Below, piece by piece: positions 35,001 through 43,741 of a DNA stretch of 64,000 bases; the first letter of the stretch is position 1; the number at the start of each line of letters is the position of its first letter. The notes under the pieces are model-generated. The model had not been told where the DNA came from. It worked only from the letters and a program-made list of their open reading frames with translations, and searched no databases. Source of the DNA: Branchiostoma floridae (Eukaryota; Chordata; Leptocardii; Amphioxiformes; Branchiostomatidae); assembly GCF_000003815.2 (NCBI RefSeq), contig NC_049992.1, forward strand, positions 13,183,105-13,247,104, read 5' to 3'. The translations under genes were made by a program, and so were the position numbers.

Positions 35001-35560
35001 GGAGTGGATCCAAAGCTCTGCTTGGAGAGTAGGTGAATGTTTACTTTTGCAATTTCACTAACTATGTTTTTTTTTATTCAATAACAGGGCCCAGCGGAGG
35101 GACAATTGCAGGCATAGTTGTTGGCGTCCTTGTGTCCTTGGGAGTTGTGGGCGTCGGCATCTACCATTGCAAAAAGAAACGTTCCAGCGACGGCCCGAGT
35201 CAAACGGCATCCCAGAACATCGGTATGAGTCCTACTGGAGTGCAGAACAGCGCGTTTAGTCCTGAGCAGCAGCCCGCCTTTAACCCCCAGTACTCCCCCG
35301 CTTACCCGCCAACTGGTGCTACATATCCCCCTGTGTATCCTCCCCCTCCCCCATACCTTCCTTCCTCTGCCCCTCTCCCATACCCTCCTTCCACTGCCCC
35401 ACCCATATACCCTCCTTCCCCCTCCTCCCCTCCCCCCGACTTCCCCCCGCCCCCAGCTTACGAAGAAGCCCTCACTATGGCAAAATCGCCCCCTCCACTA
35501 CAGCCAAACGCCCCTCCTGAAGAACCCAGCCCCCCGCAGTCTTCTTCAAATCAAACATAG
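23029..35560 (+). CDS. Gene G: large SRCR/LDLa/CUB mosaic membrane receptor
   Basis: 19 exons, all joins phase 1, 1349 aa: 23029-23104, 24681-24890, 25037-25180, 25572-25709, 26155-26379, 26493-26636, 26920-27129, 27238-27381, 27649-27969, 28264-28389, 28473-28763, 29415-29789, 29937-30140, 30679-30804, 31199-31408, 33599-33724, 33903-34028, 34348-34728, 35088-35560. Approximate residue ranges: signal 1-25, SRCR1 26-143, LDLa1 144-189, SRCR2 190-312, SRCR3 313-430, LDLa2 431-470, SRCR4 471-579, Cys-rich part and LDLa3 580-676, CUB1 677-801, SRCR5 802-911, SRCR6 912-1023, LDLa4 1024-1065, CUB2 1066-1192, membrane helix 1198-1218, Pro-rich tail to 1349. All SRCR are two-exon, six-Cys group A. 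The mix resembles DMBT1 and CD163-type scavenger receptors but the order is its own. All internal exons are multiples of three, so exon skipping would keep frame. Likely binds microbes or glycans; inferred. Confidence 0.92.
24336..24389. repeat. (AC)n/(CG)n microsatellite
   Basis: About 54 bases of strict purine-pyrimidine alternation, with a gcgcgcgc core between two (ac) runs, in the first intron of gene G. Such tracts can adopt Z-DNA. Confidence 0.95.
24681..27381 (+). repeat. Recently duplicated SRCR exon pairs in gene G (SRCR1, 2 and 3)
   Basis: The exons at 24681, 26155 and 26920 share the stretch gtagcagaatccgtctggtc and most of the next 100 bases. The acceptor regions of the second-half exons at 25037 and 26493 also match (ttttcaatgcag). 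The duplication therefore covered introns as well as exons and is young. Confidence 0.8.
27649..27969 (+). CDS. Fused LDLa plus SRCR first-half exon of gene G
   Basis: One exon encodes LDLa2 ([17 protein letters not shown], then [10 protein letters not shown]) followed after six residues by the SRCR4 first half ([18 protein letters not shown]). Elsewhere in the gene these two units are always split by an intron, so one intron was lost here. Confidence 0.85.
28473..28763 (+). CDS. Extended Cys-rich plus LDLa3 exon of gene G
   Basis: The last 40 or so residues are a four-Cys LDLa ([24 protein letters not shown]). Before it lie about 55 residues with four further cysteines ([27 protein letters not shown]) that match no domain I know. 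LDLa4 (33903-34028) has no such extension. Confidence 0.7.
29415..29789 (+). CDS. CUB domain 1 exon of gene G
   Basis: About 125 residues: [20 protein letters not shown], then [48 protein letters not shown] and ENFKIFYTV. This is the CUB pattern of paired cysteines with a closing F.I.Y strand. Confidence 0.85.
30205..30409. mobile_element. Palindromic MITE in a gene G intron
   Basis: The ends atcacctttatcc and ggataaaggtga are inverted repeats. Further in, gggtatttagggatat pairs with atatccctaaataccc. About 205 bp, no coding capacity. Confidence 0.75.
31679..33449. mobile_element. Foldback-type DNA transposon with tandem repeats in its inverted ends
   Basis: The left end ctaccgtggccgatatcaac and the right end gttgatatcggccacggtag are exact inverted repeats, flanked on both sides by ttta (31675-31678 and 33450-33453). 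The inverted arms are about 370 bp (left) and 303 bp (right). Each arm holds tandem 21-bp units (cttacttttctgctcaagaca): one more unit on the left than on the right. Then come degenerate cttctgcgctgca units and a shared inner part (tgaccgcatgtcaatcctaa). The middle includes the gap at 32057-32405 and no readable transposase. It is inserted in the intron between the two halves of SRCR6. Confidence 0.88.
32057..32405. other. Assembly gap (349 N)
   Basis: Run of N directly beside the left arm of the foldback element. Long inverted repeats often break assemblies. Confidence 0.99.
34075..34190. repeat. Purine-only (GA)n-rich tract
   Basis: More than 100 bases made only of g and a on the + strand, in an intron of gene G. 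It makes false open frames on both strands. Confidence 0.95.
34348..34728 (+). CDS. CUB domain 2 exon of gene G
   Basis: About 127 residues: [20 protein letters not shown], then [36 protein letters not shown] and [10 protein letters not shown]. It parallels CUB1 in length and cysteine layout. Confidence 0.85.
34843..35029. mobile_element. Palindromic MITE, CTCTCCAAGCAGAG-end family, copy 1
   Basis: The right end is ctctgcttggagag at 35016-35029; the left end is the worn partner ctcttcaagcatag at 34843-34856. The interior is almost a full palindrome: tacgtgttttaggcg pairs with cgcctaaaacacgta, and ctattttgtgctg pairs with cagcacaaaatag. It lies just before the anchor exon of gene G. The same ends bound 61030-61178. 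Confidence 0.8.
35088..35560 (+). CDS. Membrane anchor and PPxY-rich tail exon of gene G
   Basis: [20 protein letters not shown] starts the helix, which ends at IYHCKKKR. The tail of about 125 residues is very rich in Pro and holds PPVY, PPPY, PPIY and PPAYEEAL, all PPxY-type WW-domain ligands as used by NEDD4-family ubiquitin ligases. Stop TAG at 35558-35560. Confidence 0.9.
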
Positions 35561-37428
35561 AACATGAACTATATAAATGTTGCAAATATTCGATTGTCTT
35601 GTTGAATGTTGTGTATATATTATGTTAACTATAGCAAATATATGTTATGTACATATGCCTGCGTGGGAAGGGTTATACAATGAATGATTACATTCAGCAA
35701 CATTTTCTCATAAAAAAATGTTCACTAATAGCATAATGATGATATTTTTGAAGGTCCGAATTCTATTCAATGATATCTATGTTATCGTAACTGGCGTAAC
35801 CAAAGATTTGGTCATCTGAATCTTAAAGATTATGTAAAGATTACTTAACGTTAAAACTTAAATAGATAGATTTTCGAAATACAATGTTACCGCGTCATAT
35901 ACCATAGTGACTTAAGTGAAACTCCAAGCAAATCTAACATATTAACTTATTTGATGTATTCTTGTACGACACTTCTAGCATGCATTGAGATTTTATTTAT
36001 GCGTTGCCTTGTTGGTTGATTTCCTGAGTTTCGGATAATCGGATATTTACTAATTATATGAACCATGTACGCTGCTCTGCTACTACGGTGCTATATGAGC
36101 TCTCTGTACACGTTTTCACTTTATTTGTGTCAGGATGTCCCTGTCGCGTGATCACTGCATTAGAGTCGGGCTGATCACTGCATTAGAGTTGGTCCAATGG
36201 TCACAAATAGCCCAGAGTAGTATTATGTTGATCTACATAAAGATACATACAAACAAATGCAACATACAATAAATAATAGAAATAATGTTAACATAGTAAT
36301 ATTGGATTATGACAATGCATGTATGTATGTATGTTTATTATATTACAGAAACTAAAACTGTACTGAATCAGACATTCAAATTAAACTTAGCTTATTCTAT
36401 TTCAGTAATGGCTGCCTCTTTAATGGTGTTTCTTTCTTACGGATGTACAACTTAGTAGTGACCGCTTGGATACAAGTAGATACTCCTGAAGATTGCTGTT
36501 TGTGAAATGTGGGTTTATATGTGTCAAATATTTACATTTGAGATTAAATGCGATATTTTGTACTAGTAGAGGAGGCAAATTCTCTACGAAAAAAAGATGA
36601 GTGAAGAAAACAGTACAATTAGGGCCACTTACTTACTCCAAATACTAGTACACGTAATTATAAACAAAGGCAGATGTGTCATCCTTGGTGTAGGCAACTA
36701 AGGGCAATGGCCAGGAGAATCCGTCCATGCTAAGGATTCCAATGAACCCAATGGTGGCCAAACTCCCGAACAAACTATTCTACCATATATATATANNNNN
36801 NNNNNNNNNNNNNNNNNNNNNNNNNNNNNNNNNNNNNNNNNNNNNNNNNNNNNNNNNNNNNNNNNNNNNNNNNNNNNNNNNNNNNNNNNNNNNNNTTCAT
36901 TACAATCAGACATCACTCAACAATACTAAAACACCGTACCATCCGAAGAGACTGCAACGGAGACTAACGTTCTTCAGACAGATGTGACGACAGATGTTGC
37001 AACGCCCTGCAGCAATCCAATTAAAAATCCAAACGTCTGTCTTTTATTTTATGAGGAACAGGTCACAATTCTATCTCCAGATTGTTCATAAAACTTTTTT
37101 GTTTGAGCGCCCATAATCTAAGAAAAGCACCGATACATTGAAAACTATCTATGTAAGTCAGTATTACATTTATGCTGAAAAAAGGTGTTGCCAGCGTGCA
37201 CACTAAGATTACGGGTAAATGACAGGGCCAAATCTCAGGTCTTCTGAAGGCACGACTACATTGTCACAGTGGTAAGACTGGTATGATGACCTTTCGACAG
37301 GTACAGATTTAGACTTAATTGTGTGCTTTGCTGGCTGGCTAGGAACATTAGTAGTTGTAAGTAACCAAGTATCGGATTGAAAACAGCAAGACTTGGGGTT
37401 AGAAGCCGAGAACACAACCGACGACAGA
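35561..37428. other. Intergenic region between genes G and F
   Basis: AT-rich. Holds a 100-N gap (36796-36895), a short (atgt)n run near 36320 and a 24-bp tandem duplication near 36150-36195. No coding exon seen. Confidence 0.5.
36796..36895. other. Assembly gap (100 N)
   Basis: Run of exactly 100 N after a short (ta)n tract. Confidence 0.99.
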
Positions 37429-39960
37429 ATGTGGACTGAACTGCTGACTCTAATGCTCCTGACAGTGGGAACGGCTGCACAAACGACACGTGAGTTACAT
37501 TTTGCTCTGTCATGATTCTCGGTGTTGACAGGATAAGGTCAATCTACACGACCTTGCCTTATGCACCATATCATTTCACAACATTGTATTCATCTCTCAA
37601 GTCTAATAGCGAATCTCTTATAGATTAGTTTCATCATTGAGCTTCGTCGAGAAGACTGCCATGCCAAACGAGGTGCTATCGGATACAAATGTTGCCGGTA
37701 AAAGGGGAGTGGCACCATAAGCTGGCAGTCGGGTAACATGGCTGACAAAGAACACTTCAAGTCGTCATAAGTCAAATCTTACCATACAGTGTTTATTGTT
37801 GTTGTACTTCTATGTAGCACCAAATAAAGCTACGCTCATCATGTTTAGAGATTGATGTCAGGGTAAACCTTGAGCTAGCATAGATGCCAGACTGTTTCCA
37901 GAACCTATACCCCCAACCCCTTCGCTCTAGTCTAGAGGCAATATGCCCCCAGGAAATTCTCCTACAGTTAGACTCCAACAGTGCATGATAAATATTGCTG
38001 AAATCGGGCTGGGGTCTGGTGTCTAAGCTAACCTTGATGATCCTTGAGCAGTATCAAGACACGTGGAGTCGTGCGGCGCAATCGGCAGGGTGTTCACAGC
38101 CCAGAGCTTCTGGGTTTGTTCGGTCGAATCAGGCCTCACACTAAAAAACTACCCTAAGGGACTTCCTCAAATGAAGCAATGAACTTGTATGGAAGGGGCA
38201 CGGAAGGCTTTTGATCTTTCACTTGACTAAAGATTTATTCGGCACTGTGTGTAGGTAGGACAGACGACTTCGTACTAGTAGTATAATTGAAGGTTAAACG
38301 TGTTCTATAACCTAAACTTTAGTCTCTTCAAATATTATCTTGATCAAACCTACAGAGATACAGTGAGACGAAAAAGTGAATCTATGATGTTGTGTTGATA
38401 AATGAAAGCTAATGAAGAGTCTATGGCGATCATATACCAACAGGATGTATGTACACTCAAGAATAGACATAGAGAATACATAACAAACACCTCTGACGTA
38501 TGTCTTACATTATGCTGTAGTCTGGCAAACAGCCAGCGCCGCTAGGGGCAACTGCCACGTTGCACACTTGATAGAGTTACACTGAAAGACAACAAACAAG
38601 CGGCAGAAATACATGACAAGCATTTACTTTTCCTCAGATAAATGTACATGTATGAAAAATTCATGAATTTTTTTTATGTATTTAGCCTGGTGTCCATACA
38701 TTTTGGGACGATGATGCTAACACAAGTATGGGTTGTCTGATCTTTTGTCCTAAAGAATTATACATGCACTTTCCTGTTTGCAAAACTTATCAATAATCAT
38801 CTTACATTTGCCTTTCAGCATCTAACGTTACTATGTCCAACAACGCCATGGTGAACAACAACGCCACGGTGAACAACAACGCCACGGTGAACAACAACGC
38901 CACGGTGAACAACAACGCCACGGTGAACAACAACGCCACGGTGAACAACAACGCCACGGTGAACAACAACGCCACGGTGAACAACAACGCCACGGTGAAC
39001 AACAACGCCACGGTGAACAACAACGCCACGGTGAACAACAACGCCACGGTGAACAACAACGACAAGGTGAACAACAACGACACGATGAACAACAATAACA
39101 TGACAACAGCAGCCCCAGGTTAGTGTCTAAAAACAAAGAATACGCCCAGCAAGTTGGACAACTCCGACAATGTGTATGTGTATGGGACAATAACACTTCC
39201 TTTCCTTCATCATCATAATCATCTTCGTCATCATCAACATCANNNNNNNNNNNNNNNNNNNNNNNNNNNNNNNNNNNNNNNNNNNNNNNNNNNNNNNNNN
39301 NNNNNNNNNNNNNNNNNNNNNNNNNNNNNNNNNNNNNNNNNNNNNNNNNNNNNNNNNNNNNNNNNNNNNNNNNNNNNNNNNNNNNNNNNNNNNNNNNNNN
39401 NNNNNNNNNNNNNNNNNNNNNNNNNNNNNNNNNNNNNNNNNNNNNNNNNNNNNNNNNNNNNNNNNNNNNNNNNNNNNNNNNNNNNNNNNNNNNNNNNNNN
39501 NNNNNNNNNNNNNNNNNNNNNNNNNNNNNNNNNNNNNNNNNNNNNNNNNNNNNNNNNNNNNNNNNNNNNNNNNNNNNNNNNNNNNNNNGATAAATATGTA
39601 CGATACTTAAACGGTTGGTATAATGTCTTTATTTCTCTGTCCTATCACCATGCATTAGTTCCCCCTCCTACACCGGGCGCCATCATTGGTGGATTAGCTG
39701 CCATAGCCGTGCTGATGGGCATCATCTGCTTCTGTGCCGTGGCGTGCCGCAAAAACACAGAGGCGAGCTTCACCAAGCTGAAGCCCGCTGAAGATACAAC
39801 CCCTGCCGTGGAGATGGGGAACGTCAACGCACCGACCGCAGGACGTCGTATCCGACACGTCTACAATCCAATCTTCTTCACCGGAGCTGGGTCCTACTCC
39901 CCCCCTCGAGCCATGGCGGCCGGCTACCCCGGCGTACATAACACCGCTTTTGTTCAGTGA
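37429..39960 (+). CDS. Gene F: mucin-like membrane protein with dense N-glycosylation repeats
   Basis: Exons: 37429-37489 (signal peptide, MWTELLTLMLLTVGTAAQ), 38819-39118 (repeat exon), 39659-39960 (anchor and tail, stop TGA). Joined directly they give 220 aa in frame; a 346-N gap at 39243-39588 could hide more exons. The repeat exon has 11 perfect-period copies of NNNATV (18 bp) and variants at each end. Each copy offers an N-A-T sequon, so the outer part may carry a sugar on every sixth residue and stand as a stiff stalk. The helix runs from GAIIGGLAAIAVLMG to CFCAVAC. The tail (VYNPIFFTGAG, ending FVQ) lacks PPxY. No homologous family recognised; intron phases match the neighbours. Confidence 0.75.
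38840..39090 (+). repeat. 18-bp coding tandem repeat (NNNATV)n
   Basis: Unit aacaacaacgccacggtg, 11 nearly identical copies plus altered edge copies. The near absence of base differences means recent expansion or ongoing homogenisation. The reverse strand is open in several frames only because the unit is a multiple of three. Confidence 0.95.
39243..39588. other. Assembly gap (346 N)
   Basis: Run of N in the last visible intron of gene F, right after a (cat)n microsatellite. Confidence 0.99.
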
Positions 39961-41319
39961 ATGCTGTTTTGTCTCCGTGGTAGACTGAAAAAGGTAGAAA
40001 TTGGCCAAAAGGAAGGGTGTTTTCTTAGAGGAATTAGCCGATCATTGGAGTACAGATTTGCCCACCGAAGGCTGCAAATGGTAACTCTATGACCGGCTAA
40101 GTCCTCTGGTAATACTTGGCCAATGTCTATTAATTTTCCAGCAATCCACGAAAACTGGAATAGTGCTGCCTGCTGTCCATGAAATCACCAGTGTCCAGGG
40201 GCCTTAACTAACTTTGATTAACCACCCCTCTTTAAACTGTATACCTGCAAGATGCTTGTTGAAGCATGGTATAGAATAAATACGTGTGTAGATTTTCAGA
40301 CAACGTAGGGAACTTATCACAACACTATTACACAATGTCCACTTACGTGCTTTTTTGTCCTTCTTTTTCTTCAGAAACAGTATTTACCAATTTCTTCTGG
40401 TAAAATAAATAAATCAGGTAGGCTTGGGAAAAGTTTTCTTTCATCTATAAAAGCTCCCAAACTGTGGTAGTTTTGTTCTTGTGGAAAAACACGTACGAAA
40501 TGTACAAATAAAATAAAAATCAGTGAACATGGTTAAGGAATGTCCTTGGGTATAGAACCTATACCTTTTGACACAAAATTAAAAATAGTTGGCTGTTCAT
40601 GACCTTGCAATTATTACGCATCCTGGCATTCATTTTTGTCACATTTTAGTATCATACACCAAAGTGATTAATGTTTAACAGAGCAATCCTATGATCTGTT
40701 ATATGATAGCCATATGTATATGTTTATGAATGTGAACTTTACTTTTACTTATTAGGAATCAGAGGCAAGGTGAATTTATAAAAGATACAGCCAGGGTGAA
40801 ATAATTCACACTTCCCCATCATTTTGAACTATACAAATGTTCAAATACTTTGAGCGAGGCATTGTAAATATTACTTTGTTATAAACCTGCCGTAAACATA
40901 CTAGTGTACTTGGTGAGATAGTACGACCTACCGTTACTATGAGCTTAAACATCCTAATCAAACTATCTTGTATAGCATGGTGCGGAAATCTTACTTACTC
41001 GCAAATTAGGTATAAAAAAAGTATTTTGTTATGTTGTCCAAGGCATTATGTTACACAGTTATCTATGAAGATGATATGGTAGATGAACGTTAATAATATA
41101 TATGATTGTTATATATGATTAATGCTACAATGTAGCAACATGTAAATTCATATTCTTTTAATTCTATCGGGGCAAATAAAAGTGGTTGCAAAAGATGATG
41201 CAGTTTTATCATTTCACTATGCTATCTACCGTCTCGTGTAATGTACGACAAGATGTTAAAGGCCACAGATAGGAAAAGTATTACCCGGCCAAGGAGGTCA
41301 TTGATTAGGCAAAAGTTAA
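39961..41319. other. Gene F 3' flank
   Basis: Presumed 3' UTR and flank, AT-rich; AATAAA at 41175-41180 could be a poly(A) signal but is 1.2 kb from the stop. No coding exon seen. Confidence 0.45.
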
Positions 41320-42563
41320 GGCTTAAAAGAGAATGAAGGTTCGCCTGGGGTAACCGCTAAGCGAACCCTTCGGTAACCTCAAAGCGACCCCATACGATGG
41401 AACTTCCAGAATCTTAAACAAAGTGTGCGTTACTTTTATCACTTGAATTTCAGAGTAAAACACGTGGCGAGAAGGCAGAAAGCAATCTGAGTACATTGTA
41501 CTAAAAATAACTTTGTTACTTTTCTACAAGGCTTGAAAGCGAATGGAGGTTCGCCTGGGGTAACGTAACCGCTATTATATAAAGCGAACCCTTCGGTAAC
41601 CGAAAAGCGACCCCATACGATGGAACTTCCAGAAGCTTAAACAAAGTGTGCGTTACTTTTATCACTTGAATTTCAGAGTAAAACTCGTTACGAAGAGGTG
41701 GAAAGCAATTTGAGTACTAAAAATTACTTTGTTACTTTTCTACAAGGCCTGAAAGCGAATGAAGGTTCGCCTGGGCTAACCGCTAAGCAAACCCTTTGGT
41801 AACCGCAAAGCGACCCCATTCGGTGGAACTTAAAGAATCTTAAACAAAGTGTGCGTTACTTTCATCACTTGAATTTCAGAGTAAAACCCGTGCAGAGAAG
41901 GCAGAAAACAATTTGAGTACTAAAAATTACTTTGTTACTTTTCTACAAGGCTTGAAAGCGAATGAAGGTTCGCCTGGGGTAACCGCTAAGCGAACCCTTT
42001 GGTCACCGCAAAGCGACCCCATACGATGGAACTTAAAGAATCTTAAACAAAGTGTGCGTTACTTTTATCACTTGAATTTCAGAGTAAAACACGTTACGTT
42101 ACAAAGAGGCGAAAAGCAACTTGAGTACTAAAAATTACTTTGTTACTTTTCTACAAGGCTTGAAAGCGAATGAAGGTTCGCCTGGGGTAACCGCTAAGCG
42201 AACCCTTTGGTAACCGCAAAGCGACCCCATACGATGGAACTTCCAGAATCTTAAACAAAGTGTGCGTTACTTTTATCACTTGAATTTCAGAGTAAAACAC
42301 GTGGCGAGAAGGCAGAAAGAAATTTGAGTACTAAAAATTACTTTGTTACTTTTCTACAAGGCTTGAAAGCGAATGAAGGTTCGCCTGGGGTAACCGCTAA
42401 GCGAACCTTTCGGTAACTGCAAAGCGACCCCATACGATGGAACTTCCAGAATCTTAAACAAAGTGTGCGTTACTTTTATCACTTGAATTTCAGAGTAAAA
42501 CCCGTCGCGAGAAGGCAGAAAGCAATTTGAGTACTAAAAATTACTTTGTTACTTTTCTACAAG
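41320..42563. repeat. Satellite array, six units of about 205 bp
   Basis: Units begin with gaatgaaggttcgcctgggg near 41331, 41541, 41758, 41960, 42168 and 42371 (spacing about 202-217 bp). Each unit has a 7-bp inverted pair (ggttcgc ... gcgaacc), a repeated ggtaaccgc, and a long shared end (acaaagtgtgcgttactttt). The first unit is the most diverged. The array separates the receptor cluster from the hyaluronidase genes. Confidence 0.95.
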
Positions 42564-43741
42564 CTAGTAATGTCGCTAACATGTTGAGGCCCTCTCCTTT
42601 CACGATCTTATAACTGATCAACAAACACATTCAGCTATTTGGCACTATATAAAGTAAAAACTCTTCACCTTGTAAATTTGTGTCATTTGCTCCCGCATAC
42701 TATTGCGTGTCTTGAGAAAACCGCTAGGTGATAGTATTTTGGTATACTATTGACCTTTCCACTTTGACCTATTACGGAAGTGAGTGACAATCTCGTGAGT
42801 CGGCGCATCCTGCCGTACATGTCAGTGGTATATGCCAGTTTCAAAACTTGATGACTTGTTTATATGTCACGAATTGATGGCATGAACTATGATGTAAAAG
42901 TCTGACAAGATCGGAGATCGGAGAAACTCAGCCAAGGGGGCTTACAGACTTTATTTATTCGGGTAACATCGATCTCTCAGTTTTCGCTTCTCCTATCTGT
43001 ACCGTAATTTTCTTCCGTCATCATAATTTGTAGAATGAGTACCATGCTTCGTAGTGATTAGCCAGCGAAGGTATTGAGCCAGTGGCCTACTGAGGATGGT
43101 ACTCAGGCTATCGTCATTGTCGACTGTGTGTTAGTATGTATCTCTTAAACCGGGATGTGTTTTGCTCATGATACATGTACTTGTGCTGATCATTAGCTTT
43201 TGGTCACTAAGAATTTAGTAAGCCGGTTAGAGTTGTCACTGTTTGCTGTCCAAAGAATGGGGTGACCATTTATGGCTCTGAAGTGATGCTCAAACAATGA
43301 TACCATCTTACTCAAACAGTATAGAGGTTAGACATAGTTGGTAAAGGGTGTGCCATCAGTATTTATTTCGCTTATGTTCAGCTTTTTGTATTCCTGTAAG
43401 TGTTGAGGGGTAGGAGGAACCCCTTGCATTCTTGGTCGCAAGTCCTCCTAGGAGACAGTAACTCCAAACAACAAACCAGCATCTGCTGGGGCCGTCTTAC
43501 ACGTTGCATACAGTTGCCCCCGTAGGACTTAGTGCGCCAGTAGACGAGAGGGTACCAGTCGACCAGTGCACGCCCCTCCTTCGCCTTAAAAAAACAAGTA
43601 CAGGCCAGGCAGACGGATTGCCTAACCCACCCTGTCTGGCTACCATTGTCTTCCGAGACAGATGGATGCCAACAAGTGTTGAGGAATCTTCATCAATTTT
43701 TTTTTGCATTTTCAGGCGGTAAACAACAGTCTGGCAAAAGT
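42564..43741. other. Region upstream of the first hyaluronidase gene
   Basis: No coding exon that I can support. An acceptor-like ttttcag at about 43715, shortly before the start codon, suggests that an upstream 5' UTR exon exists. Confidence 0.4.

Noticed and set aside
38802-39196. Long antisense open frames with repeated hydrophobic units opposite the gene F repeat
   Set aside because: They exist only because the 18-bp unit is a multiple of three; no start context, splice sites or family features, and the + frame joins perfectly to a signal peptide and an anchor exon.
41320-42563. CRISPR-like array
   Set aside because: Units of about 205 bp are repeated throughout, with no unique spacers, in a eukaryotic genome: a satellite.
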